Of a stretch of 5,333 nt of DNA, positions 1 to 5,155 are shown in pieces; position 1 is the first letter of the stretch; the number at the start of each line of letters is the position of its first letter. The position numbers and the translations under genes were made by a program. This stretch comes from Bacillota bacterium. GTDB taxonomy: Bacteria; Bacillota; UBA4882; UBA10575. The stretch is taken from positions 1 to 5,333 of the forward strand of contig JAAZDX010000271.1 of NCBI GenBank assembly GCA_012512605.1, written 5' to 3'. Below the pieces are notes generated by a model that was given only the letters and a program-made list of their open reading frames with translations, made no database searches and was not told where the DNA came from.

Positions 1-236
1 GTCTGGTCATTATCCAACAGGCGAAGGATAAAAACGGGGTGCTGGTTGCCGCCGGAATCATGGCGATGTTTCTCTTTCACATCCTGGAGAATATCGGGAT
101 GAATATCGGGATTATGCCGATTACGGGCATCCCGTTGCCGTTTATTAGCTCCGGTGGTAGTTCGATGATTACCAACCTTTTGGCCATCGGCTTTTTGGAG
201 AACATTTGGATTCGCCGGCAGAAGCTGCTTTTCTAA
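1..236 (+). CDS. rodA: RodA, rod-shape SEDS peptidoglycan glycosyltransferase (3' end only)
   Basis: The window opens inside this gene; the reading frame starts at base 3 and gives the last 77 residues before a TAA stop. RodA polymerises lipid II into glycan strands during side-wall elongation, working in the membrane with a class B PBP. What is seen is the final part of a SEDS protein: a hydrophobic helix (VAAGIMAMFLFHIL), the block NIGMNIGIMPITGIPLPF, then FISSGGSS and a last helix ending in a basic tail (RRQKLLF). The NIGM..G..P.TGIPLPF.S.GGSS block is the SEDS-family C-terminal signature. The His-Ile-Leu-Glu-Asn-Ile-Gly-Met context fits RodA better than FtsW or SpoVE, though these relatives are not excluded from a C-terminal fragment. 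The second Ser of FISSGGSS sits where Tyr is usual. The gene is convergent with the downstream PBP gene and ends before a set of terminator hairpins. Confidence 0.88.
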   Translation, partial: LVIIQQAKDKNGVLVAAGIMAMFLFHILENIGMNIGIMPITGIPLPFISSGGSSMITNLLAIGFLENIWIRRQKLLF

Positions 237-251
237 AAAAATGATTTTATG

Positions 252-275
252 AAAAAAAACAGCGGGAGACCTGCT
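252..275 (-). terminator. Intrinsic terminator for the PBP gene (second in tandem)
   Basis: On the minus strand AGCAGG-TCT-CCCGCT forms a six-pair stem (one G-U) with a three-base loop, followed by G and eight T residues. That is the classic rho-independent form for leftward transcripts. In the rightward direction the same hairpin has only TTTGG after it, so it is weak there. It lies about 95 bases past the PBP stop codon, behind the bidirectional terminator at 314-343, and would act as a backup stop before transcription runs into the rodA antisense strand. Confidence 0.7.
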
Positions 276-280
276 TTGGT

Positions 281-310
281 TGGGGTAATGTTCTTGCCGT
301 CTTTACCCCA
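281..310. other. Perfect 8-bp inverted repeat (hairpin) between the two terminators
   Basis: TGGGGTAA (281-288) and TTACCCCA (303-310) are perfect complements separated by 14 bases. There is no T-run directly after either arm, so it is not a terminator by itself. It is the middle one of three consecutive hairpins in the rodA/PBP convergent gap and may act as a 3'-end stabilising structure. No function is established. Confidence 0.5.
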
Positions 311-313
311 CAG

Positions 314-343
314 AAAAATACCGCCGGAGGGCGGTATTTTTTT
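314..343. terminator. Bidirectional intrinsic terminator between rodA and the PBP gene
   Basis: A 12-bp perfect stem (AAAAATACCGCC with GGCGGTATTTTT) closes on the tetraloop GGAG. Rightward RNA ends in seven U residues (337-343), and leftward RNA ends in five U residues from the complement of 314-318. The position, about 80 bases after the rodA stop and about 27 bases after the PBP stop, fits a shared terminator for the two convergent genes. Confidence 0.9.
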
Positions 344-369
344 ACTATGCTTAGTCCCCATCCGCGCGG

Positions 370-2694
370 TTAGTGGCGGCGGTTCCGCCCCGCATGGAGG
401 TTACACGGGAGGGTCGGCTCTTCACCGGGGGCAAAAGTCATGGTCTCGATGGCGTCAAAGGGACAGAAGGGAGTGGCGAGTAAGCCCGATTCGGTACAGA
501 TTTCCAGGACAATCTCCTCGGTCGGGGTCTCACCATGCAGCGGGCAGTGTTCGGTTGGCATCGGACTGCCGTCGGTGGTTTCGGTACCAGTTACCGCCCA
601 GTAGGTTTTGGAGATCACCCGTTCCGCCGGGCAGAAAGAGGTGGCCAGTGCTCCCGAGTCGAGACAAACTTGGAGAATGATTTTACTGCCAAGGTCGGGT
701 GCGGAATGGGTCGGACAGGGATCCGTCGGTTCGGTGCCGGCAATGAAGATCTCGCGGATGGTCTCTGGGCAATAGGCCGAAGCCAGGTAGCCAGTCTCCG
801 CACAGACCTCCACATTGGTGGAGACACCGGCGGGGACCGGGAAGTCGGTGATTGGCCGGTTCTCAAGGGCCCGTCGGGTGAATTTCCCCCAAATTTCGGC
901 GGCGTAGCCGCTGGTAATTTTGGTGTTGTTTACGATCAGGGGCAGGGCTTGGCTGTCATTACCGATCCAGACGCCGGCAATAAGCTCCGGCGTATAACCA
1001 ACGAACCAGGCATTGGTGTCCTGATCCGAGGTGCCGGTTTTACCGGCGGCCGGCCGTCCGATCCGTCCCCGGCGACCGGTGCCGTTTTCAATGACCCCTT
1101 TGAGCATATCGGTAACAACGTACGCCACCGATTCCCGGATTACAACGCGCCGCTGCGGCGAATTCTCCAAAAGAATCCGGCCTTGGCTGTCGGTTACTTT
1201 AAGAATGGCGATGGGTTCGGAGTAGATCCCCTTGTTGGCCAGGGGTGTATAGGCGGCGGTCAATTCCAAGGGCGTGATCCCGCGGGTTAGACCACCCAGA
1301 GCCAAGGGGGAAAGGGCCATATCATTCAATTCGCCGCTGGAGACCAGGCTCGTCAGGCCCATGTTTTGGGCCATTTTAAAGACAGTGCTCACGCCCAACT
1401 GGTCGGTGAGGCGAACGGAGATCGTGTTGAGCGAGGTCTCCAAGGCCGAACGTAAACGAACCGGCCCCTGGAATGTTTTACTAAAATTCCGGGGGATCCA
1501 GACCCCAGCGTCGCCGTTGGGGTATTCGATCTCCTCGTCAACCAAGACAGAGGCGGGGGTAAACTTATGGCTATCAATGGCCGCGGTGTAAACAAAAGGT
1601 TTGATACAGGAGCCCGGTTGGCGATAGGCTTTAGTCGCCCGGTTTAACTGGGTATTTTGCCAATCGCGCCCACCGATCATCGCTTTGATGTGGCCATTGG
1701 TGGGGTCCATGGCGACAAAAGCAATCTGCGGTTGGGTCACATTATTACGGTCCGGTTCTCCGGTGGGCAGGTCCATAATGGCTTCTTCGGCCAAGGCCTG
1801 CATCTGCAGGTCTAAGGTGGTGTAGATCCGGTAACCCTGGGTATAGAGGTCTTCTTCGGTGAGCAAGTTGCGTTTGACCGTTAGTTCCTGAATAATGTGG
1901 TCGACAAAGAAGGGCGCATTCCGGATTCGTGAACCGTGACTGTCCACCCCCAGCGGTGTTTGTTGGGCTTGGGCGGCCTCTTCCGGGGTGATGTAGTTGG
2001 CTTCCACCATTTTTTCGAGGACAAATGCCCTACGTTCCAGGGCGTTTTCCGGGTTTTTAAACGGGCAATAGTAACCGGGACTACGGATGATTCCGGCCAG
2101 TAAAGCAAACTGGGGTAATTCCAATTCCCAGATGAGTTTATTGAAATAACGTAGGGCCGCCGCCTCCACCCCATGGGCGCCGTTCCCGAAGTAGATATAG
2201 TTCAAGTAACGTTCTAAGATCTCGTTTTTGGATAAGTTCCGTTCAAGGTTGATCGCGTAGAACCACTCCTTAACTTTACGCGAAATGGTTTTCTTGTAGG
2301 TTAAGAGCGAGACTTTTGCGTACTGCTGGGTGATGGTACTACCGCCTTGTTTGAAATCCCAGGCTAAAAGGTTTACCCAGACGGCACGGAGGATCGCTTT
2401 AACTTTAATCCCCCGGTGGTTGTAAAAATCCGGATCTTCGACGGCTATGATCGCGTTTTTCATCATCTCCGGGATCTGGTCAAAATCTACGGGGATGCGG
2501 TTTTCCTGAAAAAGTCGTTGGACAATATCACCATTAATATCATAGATGATCGTCGCTTCAACCGGGGGCGGAGGGTTGTCCGGAATTTTCGAACCAAAGA
2601 TGATCCCAGCCGCGACCCCGATCAAGAGACCGGAAACGACGACAATAGTAATTAAACGCCATGATAAGCCGAAAGGTTTATGTAGTTTGGACAT
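370..2694 (-). CDS. Class A penicillin-binding protein (PBP1A family), transglycosylase/transpeptidase with Cys/His-rich tail
   Basis: A bifunctional peptidoglycan synthase of 774 residues: it polymerises lipid II and cross-links stem peptides outside the membrane. A short cytoplasmic N-terminus is followed by one membrane anchor (about residues 13-33). The GT51 domain carries EDPDFYNHRG (86-95, catalytic Glu86), GGSTITQQ (117-124), RKVKEW (139-144) and ERYLNYIYFG (161-170). The transpeptidase domain carries SCIK (362-365, nucleophile Ser362), SLN (421-423) and KTGT (552-555), so both active sites look intact. The tail (about 630-767) holds three modules of pattern C-x10-C-x(17-28)-C-x2-H. 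An upstream in-frame ATG at 2733 would add 13 residues, but it lacks a ribosome binding site, whereas the ATG at 2694 follows GGGAGGGG by six bases. Divergent from yunB and convergent with rodA; apparently a single-gene transcript. It could be named ponA, mrcA or pbpF by homology, and the sequence alone does not decide which. Confidence 0.95.
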   Translation of the reverse strand: MSKLHKPFGLSWRLITIVVVSGLLIGVAAGIIFGSKIPDNPPPPVEATIIYDINGDIVQRLFQENRIPVDFDQIPEMMKNAIIAVEDPDFYNHRGIKVKAILRAVWVNLLAWDFKQGGSTITQQYAKVSLLTYKKTISRKVKEWFYAINLERNLSKNEILERYLNYIYFGNGAHGVEAAALRYFNKLIWELELPQFALLAGIIRSPGYYCPFKNPENALERRAFVLEKMVEANYITPEEAAQAQQTPLGVDSHGSRIRNAPFFVDHIIQELTVKRNLLTEEDLYTQGYRIYTTLDLQMQALAEEAIMDLPTGEPDRNNVTQPQIAFVAMDPTNGHIKAMIGGRDWQNTQLNRATKAYRQPGSCIKPFVYTAAIDSHKFTPASVLVDEEIEYPNGDAGVWIPRNFSKTFQGPVRLRSALETSLNTISVRLTDQLGVSTVFKMAQNMGLTSLVSSGELNDMALSPLALGGLTRGITPLELTAAYTPLANKGIYSEPIAILKVTDSQGRILLENSPQRRVVIRESVAYVVTDMLKGVIENGTGRRGRIGRPAAGKTGTSDQDTNAWFVGYTPELIAGVWIGNDSQALPLIVNNTKITSGYAAEIWGKFTRRALENRPITDFPVPAGVSTNVEVCAETGYLASAYCPETIREIFIAGTEPTDPCPTHSAPDLGSKIILQVCLDSGALATSFCPAERVISKTYWAVTGTETTDGSPMPTEHCPLHGETPTEEIVLEICTESGLLATPFCPFDAIETMTFAPGEEPTLPCNLHAGRNRRH

Positions 2695-2700
2695 AATCTG

Positions 2701-2708
2701 CCCCTCCC
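2701..2708 (-). promoter_or_regulatory. Ribosome binding site that fixes the PBP start
   Basis: On the minus strand GGGAGGGG ends six bases before the ATG at 2694. The alternative ATG at 2733 has no purine-rich stretch at the right distance, which is why the shorter protein is chosen. Confidence 0.8.
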
Positions 2709-2765
2709 AGTTTGGTAGGTTAAAGAATTGCATGTTTGAAAACAGAAGACTATTATGTCGTGCCG

Positions 2766-2803
2766 GGCATGAAAAGTGCTTGAAAAAAGACGGTGATCAT
2801 GCC
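2766..2803. repeat. Inverted repeat in the PBP/yunB divergent intergenic region
   Basis: GGCATGA (2766-2772) and TCATGCC (2797-2803) are perfect inverted copies with 24 bases between them, 31 bp centre to centre. The left arm also belongs to a smaller palindrome, TGCC-G-GGCA (2761-2769). The pair lies upstream of both divergent genes, as an operator would, but no known regulator is recognised. The intergenic stretch (2695-2903) otherwise holds the two ribosome binding sites and only weak promoter matches, such as CATAAT on the minus strand at 2752-2757 without a convincing -35 box. Confidence 0.35.
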
Positions 2804-2880
2804 ATTCCCTAGGTCAGAATTTTTAAATATGACATAAAGATAAAAGAGAGAAAACAAGATTGACAAAGCAAGTCAGTCAC

Positions 2881-2893
2881 AAGGAAAAGGTGG
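2881..2893 (+). promoter_or_regulatory. Ribosome binding site of yunB
   Basis: A purine-rich AAGGAAAAGGTGG ends ten bases before the ATG at 2904. The spacing is slightly long for the AAGGTGG core but supports this ATG as the start, as the protein from here begins with the expected basic cytoplasmic segment before the membrane helix. Confidence 0.6.
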
Positions 2894-2903
2894 CGGTGGG
2901 CAT

Positions 2904-3605
2904 ATGCGGGTGCGGTTAAAAAAAAGAAGGCGAATAGTGGTTTTACCACCGAATTTCCTGAGAAAGAATACTTTGCTCTTTGTCCTATTTATTCTCTGTC
3001 TGACCGGCGGATTCCTCTTTGCCGATCATCAATTGCGACCAGTAATCCAAGCAAAAGCAGAAGCGCATGCCCGGGTAATCGCGACAACATCAATCAATCA
3101 GGCGATTCGCGAGAAGGTCGCCAAAAATATTCGTTACGAAGATTTAATCTCGGTTAAAGTGGATAACCGGGGACGGGTTGTACTGATGCAACCTAATACC
3201 GGTGAGATCAACCGCCTGGCTTCAGATGCCACGATTACTGTGCAACAATTGATGAAAAACACCAAGGATAAGATCTATCTTCCCCTTGGTCAGTTGTTGG
3301 GGAGTCAATTGCTGGCGGGGCGGGGACCCGATGTTCCCATTGTTATTGTCCCGGTCGGCACGGTGGAGAGTCGGGTCTACGATGTTTTTGAGGAAGCCGG
3401 GATTAACCAAACACGGCACAAAATATATTTAGAAGTAAAAACAATGGTCCGGATTGTCGTCCCTTTGCTCCGTTCCATTGTGGAGATCCGATCCGAAGTG
3501 CCCCTAACCGAAGCCATTATTATGGGTGAAGTCCCCCAAGTTTATTTCGGTGGTCAACCAATGGTGAGCATCCCGGACCTTCTAAAAACAATTCCTGGCG
3601 AGTAA
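2904..3605 (+). CDS. yunB: Sporulation protein YunB
   Basis: A 233-residue membrane-anchored protein of the YunB family. In Bacillus subtilis, yunB is expressed in the mother cell under sigma-E and is needed for normal sporulation; its biochemical activity is unknown. What is seen: a very basic N-terminus (RVRLKKRRR, residues 2-10), one membrane helix (about 23-40), then a domain predicted to face outward or into the intermembrane space. Family landmarks are PLGQLLGSQLL (127-137), GPDVPI (141-146), GINQTRHKIYLEV (166-178), VRIVVPLL (182-189) and GEVPQVYF (208-215). The length is slightly below the roughly 250 residues of the B. subtilis protein because the C-terminal extension is absent. It is divergent from the PBP gene and convergent with prs, so it is transcribed alone. 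Its last codons form one arm of the prs terminator hairpin. Confidence 0.9.
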   Translation: MRVRLKKRRRIVVLPPNFLRKNTLLFVLFILCLTGGFLFADHQLRPVIQAKAEAHARVIATTSINQAIREKVAKNIRYEDLISVKVDNRGRVVLMQPNTGEINRLASDATITVQQLMKNTKDKIYLPLGQLLGSQLLAGRGPDVPIVIVPVGTVESRVYDVFEEAGINQTRHKIYLEVKTMVRIVVPLLRSIVEIRSEVPLTEAIIMGEVPQVYFGGQPMVSIPDLLKTIPGE

Positions 3606-3622
3606 GAACTACTCGCCAGGAA
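3582..3622 (-). terminator. Terminator for prs overlapping the yunB stop codon
   Basis: A perfect 13-bp stem is formed by TTCCTGGCGAGTA (3592-3604) and TACTCGCCAGGAA (3610-3622) with a five-base loop. On the minus strand it is followed by TTGTTTTTAG, an acceptable U-tract, so it should end prs transcripts 48 bases after their stop codon. On the plus strand there is no U-run after the hairpin (CACAGGAAC), so for yunB it is at best a 3' stabiliser. The left arm encodes the last residues and stop codon of yunB. Confidence 0.7.
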
Positions 3623-3669
3623 CACAGGAACAAACGCAGGGAGATTTGCAAGCAGGCTGCGTGACTGCT

Positions 3670-4617
3670 TTAATTAAAGAGCACACTTACGGAGACATTA
3701 TTGTGAATCCGGCGGATTGCTTCGGCAAACAATGGTGCCACCGATAGCAATTTTAACTTGGGATATGCGGGGTCTTCGGTTAAAGGCAAGGTGTTGCAGA
3801 CCACCAGTTCCTCAATATTGGGCCGGTTCAGGCGGTCAAGCGCCGGTGGGGAAAAGACTCCATGGGTGGCTAAAATATGAATCTCTTCGGCTTCTCTTTC
3901 TTCTAACGCGTTGATGACTTGTTCCAAACTACCGGCGGTGTCGATCATATCATCGATAATAATCGGTGATTTGCCTTTAACGTCACCGATGAAAAAGGAC
4001 ATTTCGGCCACATTCGGACCGGGCCTTCTTTTGTACATGACGCCTAAGGGTAGATGTAAATAGGTAGCAAGTTTTTCGGCCTTCTTCACACTGCCCGCAT
4101 CAGGAGCGATCACAACGCCGTCTTTAATGTTCTTCTCTTTTATGTATTGGGAGAGCATCGGTAGAGCGGTCAGATTGTCGACGGGAATATTGAAAAAACC
4201 TTGAATCGCCGGGGAATGGAGATCCATCGTTAGGATCCGGTCGGCACCTGCCGAGGAGAGAATATCAGCGACCATGCGCGCGGTGATCGGTTCCCGGGGC
4301 GCGGTTTTCTTTTCCTGACGGGCGTATGCGTAAAAGGGGATCACCGCCGTGATCCGTCCGGCGGAAGCCCGTTTCAACGCATCAATCATGATTAAAAGTT
4401 CCATGAGCGTCTCATTAACCGGCTTGGAAAAGGGTTGGACGACAAAGACATCAACCCCGCGAATGCTTTCGTCGAAACGGACATAGATTTCCCCGTTGGC
4501 AAAACGGGAAATCCGCACCCCGCCTAGGGACACACCGAGATGGGTGGCAATTTCTTGGGCCAAAGTGGGGTTGGCGGTACCGGTAAAAAGTTTCATCTGA
4601 TGGTAACGGCTCACCAT
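3670..4617 (-). CDS. prs: Ribose-phosphate pyrophosphokinase (PRPP synthetase)
   Basis: A cytoplasmic enzyme of 315 residues that makes PRPP from ribose-5-phosphate and ATP, the precursor for purines, pyrimidines, NAD, histidine and tryptophan. Seen in order: RFANGEIYVRFDESIRG (38-54, ATP region), YARQEKKTAPREPITA (98-113), MDLHSPAIQGFFNIPVD (131-147, Mg/ribose signature with His134), VIAPDAGSVKKA (169-180), KRRPGPN (196-202, catalytic loop with Lys196 and Arg198) and the PRPP loop IIIDDMIDTAGS (219-230). The length matches class I Prs. Positions that differ from B. subtilis Prs are Glu102 for Asp in RQD, Ala137 for Gln in the signature, Ala174-Gly-Ser for His-Gly-Gly, and TAP for the ARS-type segment before REPIT. 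The ATG at 4617 is preferred over the internal Met8 (4596), which is where homologues usually begin, because only the former follows GAGGTGA. It is not in the common glmU-prs arrangement and may be one of two prs copies. Confidence 0.94.
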   Translation of the reverse strand: MVSRYHQMKLFTGTANPTLAQEIATHLGVSLGGVRISRFANGEIYVRFDESIRGVDVFVVQPFSKPVNETLMELLIMIDALKRASAGRITAVIPFYAYARQEKKTAPREPITARMVADILSSAGADRILTMDLHSPAIQGFFNIPVDNLTALPMLSQYIKEKNIKDGVVIAPDAGSVKKAEKLATYLHLPLGVMYKRRPGPNVAEMSFFIGDVKGKSPIIIDDMIDTAGSLEQVINALEEREAEEIHILATHGVFSPPALDRLNRPNIEELVVCNTLPLTEDPAYPKLKLLSVAPLFAEAIRRIHNNVSVSVLFN

Positions 4618-4620
4618 TAA

Positions 4621-4627
4621 TCACCTC
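4621..4627 (-). promoter_or_regulatory. Ribosome binding site that fixes the prs start
   Basis: On the minus strand GAGGTGA, a match to the 16S anti-SD, has its GAGG core six bases before the ATG at 4617. No such site precedes Met8, so the protein probably carries a seven-residue N-terminal extension (MVSRYHQ). Confidence 0.75.
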
Positions 4628-4649
4628 ATTATTGCCTAATCCAAATACT

Positions 4650-4673
4650 CCACCATTCAAACTACCGTTCAAA
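4650..4673 (-). repeat. 12-bp imperfect tandem repeat in the prs leader
   Basis: On the plus strand CCACCATTCAAA (4650-4661) is followed directly by CTACCGTTCAAA (4662-4673), 10 of 12 bases identical. On the prs strand each unit reads TTTGAAYGGTRG. It lies 33 to 56 bases upstream of the prs start, where a regulator could bind or where the mRNA leader would run. No clean PurR box was seen. Confidence 0.4.
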
Positions 4674-4686
4674 TCGAAAAGCCGAA

Positions 4687-4702
4687 AAGGATGGACATCC
4701 TT
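4687..4702. other. Short perfect palindrome in the prs upstream region
   Basis: AAGGATG-GA-CATCCTT is a perfect inverted repeat with seven-base arms. As RNA it could form a six-pair stem with a four-base loop. No U-run follows on either strand, so it is not a terminator; it lies between the rpmB terminator and the prs leader repeat and could be an operator. Function unknown. Confidence 0.35.
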
Positions 4703-4714
4703 ACATAAATTAAC

Positions 4715-4761
4715 CAAAAAACAAACAAAAAAGACCCATAAAAAAGGCCTTTTTTGGGGGT
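4715..4761 (-). terminator. Intrinsic terminator of rpmB
   Basis: On the minus strand the hairpin consists of an outer ACCC/GGGT clamp, a small internal mismatch and six A-T pairs closing on GGCC (the inner palindrome is AAAAAAGGCCTTTTTT). It is followed by CTTTTTTGTTTGTTTTTT, a long U-tract. It starts about ten bases after the rpmB stop, so prs downstream probably has its own promoter somewhere in 4618-4715, although no good -35/-10 pair was found there. Confidence 0.8.
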
Positions 4762-4771
4762 ACACTCTATC

Positions 4772-4963
4772 TTAGATCGCCCTTTGTACCTTCCCTGAAC
4801 GTAGGCAACGGGTACAAATTTTAATCGTTTTGGGCGTTCCGTTGATCAGAGCTTTCGTCCGTTTGATATTTGGCTTCCAAACCCGTCTGGTTTTAATGTT
4901 TGAGTGACTGACCTGATTACCGGTTCGCTGTCCTTTATTGCAAATATCACAACGAGCAGACAC
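4772..4963 (-). CDS. rpmB: 50S ribosomal protein L28
   Basis: A 63-residue structural protein of the large ribosomal subunit. The family is recognised from ARCDIC.KG near the N-terminus, VSHSNIKTRR.WKPNI in the centre and NGTPK..K.CTRCLRSGKV at the C-terminus. Cys5, Cys8, Cys50 and Cys53 form two CxxC pairs, so this is the zinc-binding (C+) form; the B. subtilis version lacks them. Start choice: an in-frame GTG at 4972 would leave only one base after GGAGG, too close to work, while the GTG at 4963 is ten bases from GGAGG and gives MSARCDIC, the usual beginning of this form. It is transcribed alone, with a promoter at 5006-5034 and a strong terminator after it. The gene downstream, prs, is on the same strand but beyond that terminator. 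Confidence 0.95.
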   Translation of the reverse strand: MSARCDICNKGQRTGNQVSHSNIKTRRVWKPNIKRTKALINGTPKTIKICTRCLRSGKVQRAI

Positions 4964-4971
4964 TTGGTTCA

Positions 4972-4978
4972 CACCTCC
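4972..4978 (-). promoter_or_regulatory. Ribosome binding site of rpmB
   Basis: On the minus strand GGAGGTG (core GGAGG at 4974-4978) sits ten bases before the GTG at 4963. It overlaps the alternative GTG at 4972, which argues against that codon as the start. Confidence 0.8.
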
Positions 4979-5005
4979 ATAGCACGCTTAGTCCATACTA
5001 GGACA

Positions 5006-5034
5006 ATTCTATCACATCAGACGGCGCTACGCAA
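5006..5034 (-). promoter_or_regulatory. rpmB promoter (extended -10)
   Basis: On the minus strand TTGCGT (-35, complement of 5029-5034) and TAGAAT (-10, complement of 5006-5011) are exactly 17 bases apart, and TGA directly precedes the -10 box, giving an extended -10 element. The predicted transcript start is near 4999, leaving a leader of about 36 bases before the rpmB GTG. The start region lies within the short inverted repeat GTCC-atacta-GGAC (4991-5004). Confidence 0.6.
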
Positions 5035-5097
5035 GGCAGATCAGTAATATTAAAGAAAAAACCGACTATTACCGGAAAACAACAAGGTGACAGATAA

Positions 5098-5126
5098 TTG
5101 TTAATACTATTAAAAATGAAGATAAT
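5098..5126 (+). promoter_or_regulatory. Candidate rightward promoter with palindromic operator in its spacer
   Basis: TTGTTA (5098-5103) and GATAAT (5121-5126) are 17 bases apart, matching 4/6 and 5/6 of the sigma-A consensus. A perfect 13-nt palindrome, TTAATA-C-TATTAA (5101-5113), overlaps the -35 box and spacer, a position where a repressor would block polymerase. The start would be near 5133, giving a leader of about 195 bases before the GTG at 5327. Two further TATAAT boxes (5185-5190 and 5289-5294) lack good -35 partners but could be used instead. Confidence 0.45.
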
Positions 5127-5128
5127 AG

Positions 5129-5155
5129 CGGAGAAAAGAGGAGAATTTTACTCCG
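5129..5155. other. Hairpin in the leader of the rightmost gene
   Basis: CGGAGAAAA (5129-5137) pairs with TTTT-a-CTCCG (5146-5155), nine pairs with one bulged A and an eight-base purine loop. It is not followed by a U-run. It would lie at the very 5' end of a transcript from the promoter at 5098-5126. A second small hairpin, ATTCG-tttgc-CGAAT, is at 5203-5217. Confidence 0.35.

Noticed and set aside
249..680. Plus-strand open frame of 143 codons starting after rodA
   Set aside because: It runs through both terminator hairpins and then antisense to the PBP tail; its ATG lacks a ribosome binding site and the protein looks random.
535..1290. Long plus-strand open frame of 251 codons opposite the PBP gene
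   Set aside because: It lies wholly antisense to a well-supported PBP, has a composition typical of a shadow frame (Gly/Arg-rich), and shows no family resemblance or ribosome binding site.
2694..2733. Upstream ATG that would lengthen the PBP by 13 residues
   Set aside because: No ribosome binding site precedes it, whereas the ATG at 2694 has GGGAGGGG six bases upstream.
2860..2865. Perfect TTGACA upstream of yunB
   Set aside because: Sixteen to eighteen bases downstream there is only the purine-rich ribosome binding site and no -10 box, so it is probably chance.
3650..3670. Small inverted repeat AAGCAG/CTGCTT next to the prs stop codon
   Set aside because: A six-pair stem with a nine-base loop and no U-run on either strand; the 13-bp hairpin at 3592-3622 is a far better terminator.
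4594..4617. Start of prs at internal Met8
   Set aside because: Homologues often begin there, but the GAGGTGA site fits only the ATG at 4617.
4451..4765. Minus-strand frame of 104 codons overlapping the prs start and its leader
   Set aside because: It would begin inside the rpmB terminator and run into prs in another frame; it has no recognisable domain.
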